A DNA stretch of 17,402 bases from Burkholderiales bacterium (GCA_025935435.1 JAICVH010000006.1:1-17402); one strand, 5' to 3'. Positions 1-7,247 are shown, numbered from the stretch's first letter. Notes: generated by a model from the letters alone, not told the origin. Made by a program: numbers and translations.

Positions 1-189
1 GTCGACCGTGAGATACGCGTAGGTCCGCACCGTGTTGCGCATCGACCAGTGCAGGAACCAGTCGGTGATCGCCCAATGCCCGGTCGATGCGCCGATGTTG
101 ATGATGCCCGACCAGGCGATGGCGATGCCGGCTGCCATGAGCGCGAGCGCGGTGACAACGACCCGTCGCGGCGTGATCCGCACGCTCAT
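1..189 (-). CDS. N-terminus of a probable c-type cytochrome (partial, runs off window)
   Basis: Only the first 63 codons are present; the gene continues past the left edge. The protein begins MSVRITPRR, a short basic stretch, followed by one hydrophobic segment at about residues 11-30 that looks like an uncleaved signal anchor. After it comes SGIINIGASTGHWAITDWF and a WSMRNTVR stretch. This pattern, a membrane anchor followed by W-S-G-(I/L)-(I/Y)-N-I-A/G-A and a short amphipathic segment, is known to me from membrane-anchored cytochrome c proteins encoded at the end of cox operons in Burkholderiales. The CXXCH heme site itself is not in the window, so the call is inference. The start ATG overlaps the stop of the preceding membrane-protein gene in an ATGA, which supports the start and co-translation with the oxidase genes. 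Confidence 0.6.
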   Translation of the reverse strand, partial: MSVRITPRRVVVTALALMAAGIAIAWSGIINIGASTGHWAITDWFLHWSMRNTVRTYAYLTVD

Positions 190-575
190 GTGCAGTCCGC
201 GAACATGAACGCGGGCAGCGCCGTGAATACGATGGCGACGAAGCTGAGCCCCGCGAGCAGCAGCGTTGAGAAGGCCAGGAAGCGCACGCGATCCTCATGC
301 GTGCTTTCCTGGTGCGGCGGCGGATCGCCTTCGATCCGCGATTGCGCCCGTGCGACACGTCCGCAGGCGACGACGATGAACAGCGCAACGACGGTCGCAA
401 CGGCCACGGCGATGCGAACATTGGCGAGGCTGCCGACCGGCCCGGTCTTGGCGCAATGGATCGCCGCGAACACGTAACAGAACAGGAAGTGCGTTGCCCA
501 GACGGTCGGCGGCGCGATCAATGCCCACAGCGACGAGCCGCGCAGACGCAACGACGTGGGTGCCGAGGCACTCAT
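186..575 (-). CDS. Small membrane protein of the oxidase operon, function unknown
   Basis: A 129-residue protein with about three hydrophobic segments: roughly residues 14-42 (starting LWALIAPPTVWATHFLFCYV), 52-72 and 100-124. A charged loop (about 73-99, rich in E, D, H and R) separates the last two. It matches by general appearance the uncharacterised 'transmembrane prediction' proteins found after ctaD in cox operons of Burkholderiales; I cannot assign a biochemical role. Candidates would be a small accessory subunit or an assembly factor of the oxidase, which is inference from position only. The stop overlaps the next start in an ATGA, and a 16-codon frame links its start to the stop of ctaD. 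No clear Shine-Dalgarno sequence precedes the ATG, consistent with translational coupling. Confidence 0.75.
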   Translation of the reverse strand: MSASAPTSLRLRGSSLWALIAPPTVWATHFLFCYVFAAIHCAKTGPVGSLANVRIAVAVATVVALFIVVACGRVARAQSRIEGDPPPHQESTHEDRVRFLAFSTLLLAGLSFVAIVFTALPAFMFADCT

Positions 576-622
576 CGCGCAATCCGCGCGTCGACGTGCG
601 ATTGCTGACGTTCGCCGGTCAT
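572..622 (-). promoter_or_regulatory. 16-codon linking frame between ctaD and the next gene
   Basis: An ATG overlaps the ctaD stop in an ATGA (positions 619-622). It opens a 16-codon frame (MTGERQQSHVDARIAR) whose TGA overlaps the ATG of the following membrane-protein gene in a second ATGA (572-575). Ribosomes could therefore pass from ctaD to the next gene by two successive terminate-and-restart steps. Whether the peptide is made is unknown, and the arrangement could be chance. The downstream start lacks an obvious Shine-Dalgarno sequence. Confidence 0.35.
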
Positions 623-3159
623 GCGACTCTCGGAAAGAAGCCGATCACGACAAAGGCAACGAGCGCGCACAGCGCGACGAAGTGGTGGTAAACGGTGATG
701 TTGCGGACATCGCCGTCATGCACAGGCGTCATCCGCCGCGCGAAGCTTCGCGCGAGTCCATAGACGTTCATGACGACGGCCAGTGCCGCATGCGCGGCGA
801 TCCAGATGACGAGTACCCATACGATCGCCGGATACACGTGCAGTTGTGGATCGAGGCCGCTGAACCATGGACCAGCGAGCCCCGCGGCACCCCCGGCGCC
901 GGTGGCGATAGCTCCCAGCGCAAGCGCACCACGTGCAACCCCGACGCTGCCACGTGCATTGGTCTCGCGCGCGACGATGGTCAGCGCCCATCCCGCGATC
1001 ACGAGCACGAGCGCGAACATCGGCCACCCGATGCCGGGGCCCGCCAGGCCCGCTGCCGGCGCGGGCGGGAAATCCGCGTGAATCGTCCAGAAGAAGAAAT
1101 ACCCGAAGATCAGCGCGGCGAACGCTGTCGCATCCGCCGTCATCGTGATGAACATCGCCCACCATCCGGGTGACGCAGGGCCGGACGACGCAAGCGGCAG
1201 AACGATGCCGCGCCCGGCGCGCTTCGCCGTCTTCTCCGGAATGACTCCGGTGCCGGTCCAGAGCCACCACAGAATGCAGGCCAGCGCGGCGACACCGCAC
1301 ACGAGCGCTGCAGCGTAAAGGTGATACGTCGTCAGGATGAAGACACCGCCCAGCGTCACCGCAGCGAGCATCGGCTTGACCGTCGGCGTGCCGACACGCG
1401 CGATCTGCAGCGGTTCTGCGTCGAGAACGGACGTCACGATCAGCTCCCGCCGGCCTTCCTCCGCATCGGGCAGGAAATACCGTCCCTCATCGACGTTGCG
1501 CACGAAGTCCGGCTGATCCCAGATCGGGTAACGGCTCTCGATCAGCGGTACCGAGCGCACGCCCCAGTCTTCCTGCCGTTTCGGGTGTGCGAGCCATTCG
1601 AGCGTTCCGGCATGCCATGGATTGCGGTCTGCGTATTCCCGGCGCGGCGACAGCAGCAGATCGGCAATCACGACGGCAACGCCCGCCGCGAACGCGAACG
1701 CGCCGATCGTCGAGGCGAGATTGAGCGCGTCGACGCCCAGTTCCGATGAATACGTGAAAACACGGCGCGGCATGCCCTTCAGGCCCGACAGATGCATCGG
1801 GAAGAATCCGACGTTGAAACCCACGAACATCAGCCAGAACGCGATGCGACCGAGGCGATCGGACAGCTTCTTGCCGGTCACGAGCGGCCAGTAGTAGTAC
1901 AGCCCGCCGAGCAGCGGCAGCACCGAGCCACCGACCAGCACGTAATGCAGGTGCGCGACGACGAAATACGTGTCATGCGCCTGCCAGTCGAAAGGTGCAT
2001 TTGCGACCATCACGCCGGTCAATCCGCCGATCACGAAGATCGCGAGCGCGCCGGCGCCGAACAGCATCGGCGTCGAGCGAACCAGGTTACCGGCCCAAAC
2101 GGTGGCGATCAGCGCGAAAATCTGCACGCCCGTCGGTATCGCGACCGCCTCCGACGCTGCGGAAAAGAAACCGATGCTGATATTGGGCAGCCCGGTCGCG
2201 AACATGTGATGCACCCAGAGGCCGAAGCTCAGGAAACCGGTTCCGACCGCGGCCAACACGATCCACGGATAACCGAGCAGATGGCGGCGCGAAAACGTCG
2301 GTACGACCATCGCGAAGATAGCGATCGACGGCAGGAAGATGATGTAGACCTCCGGATGGCCGAAGATCCAGAACAGGTGTTGCCACAGCAGCGGGTCGCC
2401 GCCGCGCGTTGCGTCGAAGAACGGCCAGTCGAGCAGGCGCTCGAGTTCGAACAGCAGGTCGCCCGCGATCAGCGGCGGAAACGCAAACAGGATCATCACC
2501 GCGACGACCAGGATGTACCACGCGTAGAGCGGCATCAGGTTGAGCCGCATCCCGGGCGGACGGCATTTGAGAACGCCCACGATCAGCTCGACGGCCGCGG
2601 CAATCGACGAGACTTCGATGAACGACAGGCCGAGCATCCAGATGTCGGCCCCAATGCCCGATTGCGACGGTTCGGTTGCGAGCGGCGCGTACATGAACCA
2701 GCCGCCGTCGGGTGCCGCATCGAAAAAGATCGAGCCGGCGACGAACACACCGCCGATCAGAAAGCTCCAGTACCCGAACGCCGAAAGGCGCGGAAACGGC
2801 AGGTCGCGCGCTCCGAGCAGCGCAGGCAGCAACAGGATCGACACCGCCTCGAACATCGGGACGGCGAACAGGAACATCATCATCGACCCGTGCAGCGTGA
2901 ACAGCTGATTGAACGTCGATGCGCTGACGAGGTCGTTGTCGGGGACCGCGAGTTGCGCGCGCATCACCAGTGCGAGAACGCCGGCGAAGAGCATCATTGC
3001 AAGCGCGGTCAGCGTGTACCACTTGCCGACGGCATCGTTGTTGGTGTCGGTCCAGCGCAGGAACCAGCCTCGCGGTGAAGCCCATACGGCGCGCAAGCGC
3101 GCTTCCTGCGCCGCGCGTACGCACGGATCGTCCTGATCGGCATCGTCGGTAATTGTCAT
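619..3159 (-). CDS. ctaD: Cytochrome c oxidase subunit I/III fusion (caa3 type)
   Basis: An 846-residue inner-membrane core subunit of an aa3/caa3-type oxidase that reduces O2 to water and moves protons. Residues about 45-500 are subunit I with 12 membrane segments; about 600-842 add seven segments of subunit III, so the two usual subunits are fused. Seen in sequence: low-spin heme ligand H90 and H405, CuB ligands H268 (GHPEVY, with cross-link Y272 and channel E270), H317 and H318, high-spin heme ligand H403 (AHLHYV), and the propionate-binding RR at 465-466. D119 at the D-channel mouth is kept, but the K-channel lysine is Q346 and the D-channel asparagine is S126. The start chosen is ATG at 3159, 4 bases after the coxB stop; an upstream start at 3198 would overlap coxB and is less likely. 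Subunit I/III fusions are known in several oxidase families. Confidence 0.95.
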   Translation of the reverse strand: MTITDDADQDDPCVRAAQEARLRAVWASPRGWFLRWTDTNNDAVGKWYTLTALAMMLFAGVLALVMRAQLAVPDNDLVSASTFNQLFTLHGSMMMFLFAVPMFEAVSILLLPALLGARDLPFPRLSAFGYWSFLIGGVFVAGSIFFDAAPDGGWFMYAPLATEPSQSGIGADIWMLGLSFIEVSSIAAAVELIVGVLKCRPPGMRLNLMPLYAWYILVVAVMILFAFPPLIAGDLLFELERLLDWPFFDATRGGDPLLWQHLFWIFGHPEVYIIFLPSIAIFAMVVPTFSRRHLLGYPWIVLAAVGTGFLSFGLWVHHMFATGLPNISIGFFSAASEAVAIPTGVQIFALIATVWAGNLVRSTPMLFGAGALAIFVIGGLTGVMVANAPFDWQAHDTYFVVAHLHYVLVGGSVLPLLGGLYYYWPLVTGKKLSDRLGRIAFWLMFVGFNVGFFPMHLSGLKGMPRRVFTYSSELGVDALNLASTIGAFAFAAGVAVVIADLLLSPRREYADRNPWHAGTLEWLAHPKRQEDWGVRSVPLIESRYPIWDQPDFVRNVDEGRYFLPDAEEGRRELIVTSVLDAEPLQIARVGTPTVKPMLAAVTLGGVFILTTYHLYAAALVCGVAALACILWWLWTGTGVIPEKTAKRAGRGIVLPLASSGPASPGWWAMFITMTADATAFAALIFGYFFFWTIHADFPPAPAAGLAGPGIGWPMFALVLVIAGWALTIVARETNARGSVGVARGALALGAIATGAGGAAGLAGPWFSGLDPQLHVYPAIVWVLVIWIAAHAALAVVMNVYGLARSFARRMTPVHDGDVRNITVYHHFVALCALVAFVVIGFFPRVA

Positions 3160-3163
3160 CACG

Positions 3164-4192
3164 TCAACGAAGGGCGAGCAGGTAATCGGCGACCGCATCC
3201 GCGTCGTCGGCTGACATTTGCGGAAAGCTCGGCATGCGGGAGCCGGGTTTCGCTGCGGAGGAATCGCGAATGAAGCGACTGATCGCCTGGCGCGTCAGCG
3301 GCAGCGTGCCCGCACCCAGGGAACGGCGCGACCCGACGTGCGTGAGATCCGGTCCGATCGCGATGCCGTCGACGTGGCCGCGAACGACATGACAACCGCT
3401 GCAGCCGTACTCGTCGAACAACCTGCGGCCGGGCTCGGCTGTCGCGGCGGCGGGCCGCGCATTTTCGGCCAGCCAGCGGTCGAAAGCTTCCGGCTCCATC
3501 GCGACTACGTCGAAGGCCATGCGCGCGTGGCTCAGGCCGCAGAATTCCGCGCACGCACCGCGAAATTTGCCGCTTCGCGTGGCGCGGACCACCAGTTCGT
3601 TGGTCCGACCCGGAATCATGTCCATCTTGCCCGCAAGCCCCGGGATCCAGAAACTATGGATGACATCGGGGCTTGCGAGCGCAAAGCTGACGGTGCGTCC
3701 GACGGGAATGCGAATTTCATTCGCTGTTTCGAGCGGGCCGGTTCCCGTTTGCATGTAACGGACTCGCCACCAGAACTGCTCGCCGTCCACGCTGATCCGC
3801 AGATCGTTCGGCGTCGCGCGGAGCGGTCGCATCGACGGCAGCGACAACACCAGGAGCACGACAAGCAGCGCGGCCGGGCCGACGGCGCCGAGCCAGAAGA
3901 TCACGCGCATGCCCTGCGCGTGGCTCAGTCGTCCGGCGGGTGTACGCGCAGCGTGCACGGTGATCGATGCGACGCCGAACACGATGAGCGCGGCTGCGAT
4001 CGTCATGCCGATCGTGAGTTTCCTTGTCGATTCGGCTTCGAGGCCGAACGTGGAGAACGTCGACTGGACGCCCGCGCATCCTCCCAGCGTCGCAGCGAGG
4101 GCGACGAGCAACGACGCGGCCAGCGCCGTTGCAGTTCGGTTGCACGCAGCGCGCGACGATCTCGAACGTCGAGGGCGCACGCGAACCGCCAT
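3164..4192 (-). CDS. coxB: Cytochrome c oxidase subunit II with fused cytochrome c domain (caa3 type)
   Basis: A 342-residue subunit II that takes electrons into the CuA centre and passes them to subunit I. The N-terminus carries a signal with lipobox LGGC (C39), so it is likely a lipoprotein. Two membrane segments follow at about 57-80 and 95-117. The cupredoxin domain (about 128-240) holds the CuA ligands H179, C214, E216, C218, H222 and M225 (CAEFCGLSHARM). The C-terminal 90 residues are a class I cytochrome c with C264-S-G-C267-H268 and distal ligand M320 (SRMPSFP). The fusion is the hallmark of caa3 oxidases, where the enzyme carries its own cytochrome c. The ATG directly follows the TAG stop of mrpG with no spacing, and the stop is 4 bases before ctaD. 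Confidence 0.95.
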   Translation of the reverse strand: MAVRVRPRRSRSSRAACNRTATALAASLLVALAATLGGCAGVQSTFSTFGLEAESTRKLTIGMTIAAALIVFGVASITVHAARTPAGRLSHAQGMRVIFWLGAVGPAALLVVLLVLSLPSMRPLRATPNDLRISVDGEQFWWRVRYMQTGTGPLETANEIRIPVGRTVSFALASPDVIHSFWIPGLAGKMDMIPGRTNELVVRATRSGKFRGACAEFCGLSHARMAFDVVAMEPEAFDRWLAENARPAAATAEPGRRLFDEYGCSGCHVVRGHVDGIAIGPDLTHVGSRRSLGAGTLPLTRQAISRFIRDSSAAKPGSRMPSFPQMSADDADAVADYLLALR

Positions 4193-4588
4193 CTAACGTC
4201 CGTCGGCCACGCGGTCGTCGTGCAGTGGGGGTGGCACCGCGGCACCGGCCTCGCGCTTTCGCAGCAGTGCCGCTCGCGCGAGCAACACGGTGGTGACCGG
4301 CGCGGTGATCGCGAGGAGAATGTTGATCACCAGCGGATACAACGCGAGCCTTGCTTCGAGCACGGAAAAATAGACGACCGACGCAAGCGCCACGCACCAC
4401 GCGGCCAGCGTGTTGGCAAGCGCGGGCGGATGCATTCGCTGAAAGAAGTCGCGAAGCCGCAGCAACCCGAGCGCCGCCGTGATCGCCAGGATACCGCTCG
4501 CCAGCAACAGCACGGCCACCAGCGCCTCGATCCAGATCGGCACGAAGCCCGTCACTCTCGCGCTTTCGAAACGGCGTGCGAGCAACAT
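4193..4588 (-). CDS. mrpG: Multisubunit Na+/H+ antiporter subunit G
   Basis: A small subunit (MrpG/MnhG/PhaG) of the Mrp complex, about 131 residues from the ATG at 4588, with three membrane segments. The family signature is visible as G-L-L-R-L-R-D-F-F-Q-R-M-H-P-P-A, matching the usual G-(I/L)-x-R-(F/L)-x-D-x-(F/Y)-x-R-x-H-(A/P) region of the family. The start is uncertain. A GTG at 4639 would extend it by 17 residues and overlap mrpF by 20 bases, while a GTG at 4555 would give a length nearer the usual one for this family. The ATG is preferred because it lies just past the mrpF stop. The TAG stop abuts the coxB ATG, which physically joins the antiporter and oxidase gene sets. Confidence 0.85.
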   Translation of the reverse strand: MLLARRFESARVTGFVPIWIEALVAVLLLASGILAITAALGLLRLRDFFQRMHPPALANTLAAWCVALASVVYFSVLEARLALYPLVINILLAITAPVTTVLLARAALLRKREAGAAVPPPLHDDRVADGR

Positions 4589-4619
4589 GCGACCGCCGTG
4601 CGCGCTCGGCGGAGCGTCG

Positions 4620-4898
4620 TCACTCGATGACCTCGCCACGCAGCAGAAACTTCGCGAGCGCCGCCGAGCTCACGAAGCCGAACAGCGCGATCAGCAGCGC
4701 CGCGACGAAATACATCGTGCTCGCGAAACGGATTCCCAGCACGAGCATGACCAGCATCCCGTTGACGTACAGGAAGTCGAGCGCGAGCACGCGGTCCTGC
4801 GCGGCCGGACCGCGCAGAAGACGCACGAGCGCAAGCATCATCGCGATCGAATAGCACGCGAGCGTTGCGAGAATCGCCACGGATAGCACCGACGTCAC
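4620..4898 (-). CDS. mrpF: Multisubunit Na+/H+ antiporter subunit F
   Basis: A 92-residue protein with three membrane segments, the usual size and layout of MrpF/MnhF/PhaF. The family motif R-x-x-x-G-P-x-x-x-D-R-x-x-x-x-D is seen as RLLRGPAAQDRVLALD near residues 26-41. It is a small membrane subunit of the Mrp complex; its exact role within the complex is not settled for the family. The start codon is GTG, overlapping the mrpE stop in a GTGA, which indicates translational coupling. Starting at this GTG gives the family's expected length and no better ATG exists nearby. Confidence 0.9.
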   Translation of the reverse strand: MTSVLSVAILATLACYSIAMMLALVRLLRGPAAQDRVLALDFLYVNGMLVMLVLGIRFASTMYFVAALLIALFGFVSSAALAKFLLRGEVIE

Positions 4899-5383
4899 TC
4901 GAAGATCTCCCGCAGCGGCTGTTCGTAACGTTGCTTGAAGTGCGCAACGAACGCGGGCGCGTCGACCACATCGAATACGTGCAGCAGGAAAGCGCTGCGG
5001 TCCAGCGCCAGTTCACACCACACGGTTCCGGGGACGATCGTCGTGATGACAGCCAGCGTGGCGAGCGCATTGGCGTCGCGCAAGTCGAGCGGAATGCGAA
5101 CGAACGCGCCGCGAGGCGGCTTCGTGCGTGCGTGCAGCACCCGCCAGCCGATCTCGAGATTGGAGGCAATGACATCGTGTATGACCGCCGCGATCAGTCG
5201 GAACGCAGCGGCCGGCCGACGCACGCGCACGGGCAGAGGCCGCAGCGGCGCACACAGCAACGGTACTGCAATCGCCACCAGCGCTGCGAGCAGGAGCTGC
5301 GACGCGTTGACGGTCGCATTCAGCATGAGCCACAACGCGAACAGCGCGACCGAAAGCAGCGGCGCCGGGAGCGCGCGCTTCAT
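4895..5383 (-). CDS. mrpE: Multisubunit Na+/H+ antiporter subunit E
   Basis: A 162-residue MrpE/MnhE/PhaE. Two to three hydrophobic segments (about 8-27 and 29-48) are followed by a cytoplasmic part. The region VIHDVIASNLEIGWRVL (about 67-83) and the later A-N-A-L-A-T-L-A-V-I-T-T-I-V-P-G-T motif (about 104-120) are family hallmarks. The reading frame is open well upstream inside mrpD, but the ATG at 5383 overlaps the mrpD stop in an ATGA and gives normal family length, so it is taken as the start. The stop overlaps the mrpF GTG. It sits in the canonical order D-E-F-G. Confidence 0.92.
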   Translation of the reverse strand: MKRALPAPLLSVALFALWLMLNATVNASQLLLAALVAIAVPLLCAPLRPLPVRVRRPAAAFRLIAAVIHDVIASNLEIGWRVLHARTKPPRGAFVRIPLDLRDANALATLAVITTIVPGTVWCELALDRSAFLLHVFDVVDAPAFVAHFKQRYEQPLREIFE

Positions 5384-7071
5384 TGGCCGCTCGCCGGTGG
5401 TGACCGCGGCTTGCGGTCGGGGCCCGGAACGGGCACTGCCGTCATGACCGCGGCAATGTAGGCGTCCGGCGCGATGACTCCCTGCGCTGCCGTGCGCGCG
5501 TAATCGAGGACCGTTTCGGCGCGAATCGTCAGCGCCGCAAAAACAGCGAGCAACGCAGCGATCGGCACGCATTCGACGATTCGCAGGCGTGGCATCGGAT
5601 TTCCGTGCGGCGCCCAGAAATGCCGGGCGCCGGCCCGCGACAGCGCGATCGTCGAAAACAGCCCCGACCCCAGGAGGAGGCCGAGGAGCAGCCAGTGCGT
5701 GCCCGGCTGCAGGCTGGCTGCCTGCGCGCCGCCCGGTTCGAATACCGCATCGAGCATCGAAAATTTCGCCAGAAATCCGGACAGCGGAGGCAGCCCGGCA
5801 ATCATCAACGCGCAACCGAGAAAACCGACGCCGAGAAACGCGGTCGCCACCGGAATGGCACGTCCAACGAGCACATCATCATCAACCGGCTCCTCGCGGT
5901 CCTGGCGTTCGAGGTAAAAGGGTAGGTGATCCGCGTGATCGACACGCATCGGCGGTGCCGCCTCCATTTCACGAGCACGTTCGATCAGTTCGACGAGCAG
6001 GTACAGCGTGCAGGTAGCGAGGGTCGATCCCGCAAGGTAATACAACGCGCCGCCGATCAGTCCGGTGTGACCCAGGCCGATCGCCGCGATTAGCGTACCT
6101 GACGAGATGATCAGCGAATACGCCGCCAGCCGCCGCAGTTGCTGCGAGGCGAGCATGCCGATCGCGCCGAAGGCGAGCGTGAGCAGTCCGCCGGCAATGA
6201 GCGCGTCGGCGCCGAACCGCGCCGATTCCCCGGCCTCGGCCGACAACAACAATGTCCACAGCCGCAATACCGCGTAGGCACCCACCTTGGTCAGCATGAC
6301 GAAGACGGCGGCCACCGGTGCGGCGGCAGCGGAATACGCCGGTGACAACCAGAAATCGAGCGGCCACACCGCTGCCTTCGCGAGGACTGCGATCGCGAGC
6401 ACCGCGGCTCCCGCGTGCAGGAGGCCGCGATCCCCGGCCGGTACTTGAGGAATCTTCTGCGCCATGTCCGCAAAGTTGAGCGTACCCGTGATGCCGTACA
6501 GCATCGCCACACCGATCAGAAACAGGGACGAGGCAAGCAGGTTGAACGCGATGTACTTGAGACCTGCGCGCACGCGCACCGAATCGGAACCGTGCAGCAG
6601 CAGTCCGTAGGACGCAGCGAGCATGACCTCGAAGAACACGAACAGGTTGAACAGATCGGCGGTGAGAAACGCGCCGTTCACGCCCATCAGTTGCAACTGG
6701 AACAGCGTGTGGTAATGCACGCCGGCGCGATGCCAGCGCGCCACCGAGAACAACACCGATGCGGTGCTCACGATGCCGGTCAGCGTGAGCATCAGTGCGG
6801 TCAGGCGGTCGACCGCGACGACGATCCCGAACGGCACGCTCCAGTTGCCCGGCAGGTACACGCCGACCGCAGCCGTGCCGTCGTGTTGATGCGTCCAACG
6901 CAGAAGGGCGATCGCGACGAGCAACCCGGCAATCGTCGCAACGACGTCGATCGCGGCCTTCCAGGAGCGATGCGCCTCGCTGACGAGCAACAGCCCCGCT
7001 GCCGCGGCGAGCGGAAGCAGGATCGGAACCACCAGCAGGTGCGGCATCATCGCGTCGAACAAACTGGTCAT
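5380..7071 (-). CDS. mrpD: Multisubunit Na+/H+ antiporter subunit D
   Basis: A 563-residue polytopic membrane protein of the antiporter-like family that also includes NuoL, NuoM and NuoN of complex I. Residues that carry ion movement in this family are present: E148 (NLFVFFEVM), K232 (VLAKAAVWPLDFWL) and K262 (MLTKVGAYAVLR). MrpD and MrpA are the two large subunits thought to form proton or cation channels. The protein is somewhat longer than the usual family length near 500, with a charged insertion around residues 370-400 (ERQDREEPVDDD). The ATG is reached through a chain of short frames running from mrpC. A second methionine pair at residues 8-9 is an alternative start. Confidence 0.93.
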   Translation of the reverse strand: MTSLFDAMMPHLLVVPILLPLAAAAGLLLVSEAHRSWKAAIDVVATIAGLLVAIALLRWTHQHDGTAAVGVYLPGNWSVPFGIVVAVDRLTALMLTLTGIVSTASVLFSVARWHRAGVHYHTLFQLQLMGVNGAFLTADLFNLFVFFEVMLAASYGLLLHGSDSVRVRAGLKYIAFNLLASSLFLIGVAMLYGITGTLNFADMAQKIPQVPAGDRGLLHAGAAVLAIAVLAKAAVWPLDFWLSPAYSAAAAPVAAVFVMLTKVGAYAVLRLWTLLLSAEAGESARFGADALIAGGLLTLAFGAIGMLASQQLRRLAAYSLIISSGTLIAAIGLGHTGLIGGALYYLAGSTLATCTLYLLVELIERAREMEAAPPMRVDHADHLPFYLERQDREEPVDDDVLVGRAIPVATAFLGVGFLGCALMIAGLPPLSGFLAKFSMLDAVFEPGGAQAASLQPGTHWLLLGLLLGSGLFSTIALSRAGARHFWAPHGNPMPRLRIVECVPIAALLAVFAALTIRAETVLDYARTAAQGVIAPDAYIAAVMTAVPVPGPDRKPRSPPASGQ

Positions 7072-7097
7072 GGTGTGCGCCCGTTCGGCGTGCTCAT
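7068..7097 (-). promoter_or_regulatory. Third linking mini-frame, directly before mrpD
   Basis: A nine-codon frame (MSTPNGRTP) opens at 7097 and its TGA overlaps the mrpD ATG in an ATGA at 7068-7071. Its ATG in turn overlaps the stop of the previous mini-frame. The opening bases repeat those of the two preceding frames. It is listed as a translational-coupling element rather than a gene because the product would be tiny. Confidence 0.45.
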
Positions 7098-7123
7098 GGC
7101 TTTGCCGAGCCCGGCGTGCTCAT
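7094..7123 (-). promoter_or_regulatory. Second linking mini-frame in the mrpC-mrpD junction
   Basis: A nine-codon frame (MSTPGSAKP) whose ATG overlaps the stop of the 40-codon frame and whose TGA overlaps the ATG of the next mini-frame, both as ATGA. Its first eight codons are the same peptide that begins the 40-codon frame, because it lies in the second copy of a 25-base direct repeat. Confidence 0.45.
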
Positions 7124-7247
7124 GGTTCGGCCTCATTGCGCTCGCTGAGGGGCATTCGCATCAGCGCGTCGGCCTCCACCCATCGCACGCCGCCGGGCCC
7201 TTGCGGGCCTCGGCTCGGCTTCGCCGAGCCCGGCGTGCTCATGGTTC
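7104..7247 (-). repeat. 25-base direct repeat bounding a hairpin-bearing insert
   Basis: An identical 25-base stretch occurs at 7104-7128 and 7223-7247, 119 bases apart. A shorter piece of it, CGGCGTGCTCATGG on the plus strand, appears a third time at 7086-7099. The DNA between the copies contains strong hairpins on the minus strand. One is GGCTCGGC-GAA-GCCGAGCC, at about 7211-7230. The next is GGCCC-GCAA-GGGCC. The structure resembles either a tandem duplication of 119 bases or insertion of a small palindromic repeat element. No transposase is present. Confidence 0.7.
7120..7242 (-). CDS. 40-codon frame between mrpC and mrpD (doubtful small protein)
   Basis: This short frame starts at an ATG overlapping the mrpC TGA (ATGA at 7239-7242) and ends in a TGA overlapping the next mini-frame. 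The peptide begins MSTPGSAKPSRGPQGPGG and ends RNEAEP, is polar, and has no membrane segment; mrpC itself ends in EEEP, as the repeat includes the last codons. I do not recognise a function. It may be no more than a by-product of a repeat insertion, kept open so that ribosomes reach mrpD. Real expression is uncertain. Confidence 0.3.
   Translation of the reverse strand: MSTPGSAKPSRGPQGPGGVRWVEADALMRMPLSERNEAEP

Noticed and set aside
1792..3078. A 428-codon plus-strand frame opposite ctaD
   Set aside because: Same reason: low-complexity charged product opposite an oxidase gene with all catalytic ligands in place.
3218..4630. A 470-codon plus-strand frame across coxB and mrpG
   Set aside because: It spans the boundary of two well-supported minus-strand genes and encodes an R/H/D-rich product without domains.
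5384..5815. Upstream extension of mrpE inside mrpD
   Set aside because: The frame is open by chance within mrpD; the extension encodes R/A/G-rich sequence unlike MrpE, and the ATGA overlap at 5380-5383 marks the true start.
7120..7238. Insertion sequence at the mrpC-mrpD junction
   Set aside because: There is no transposase frame and no IS-like terminal inverted repeats; the direct repeat and hairpins fit only a small non-autonomous repeat or a local duplication.
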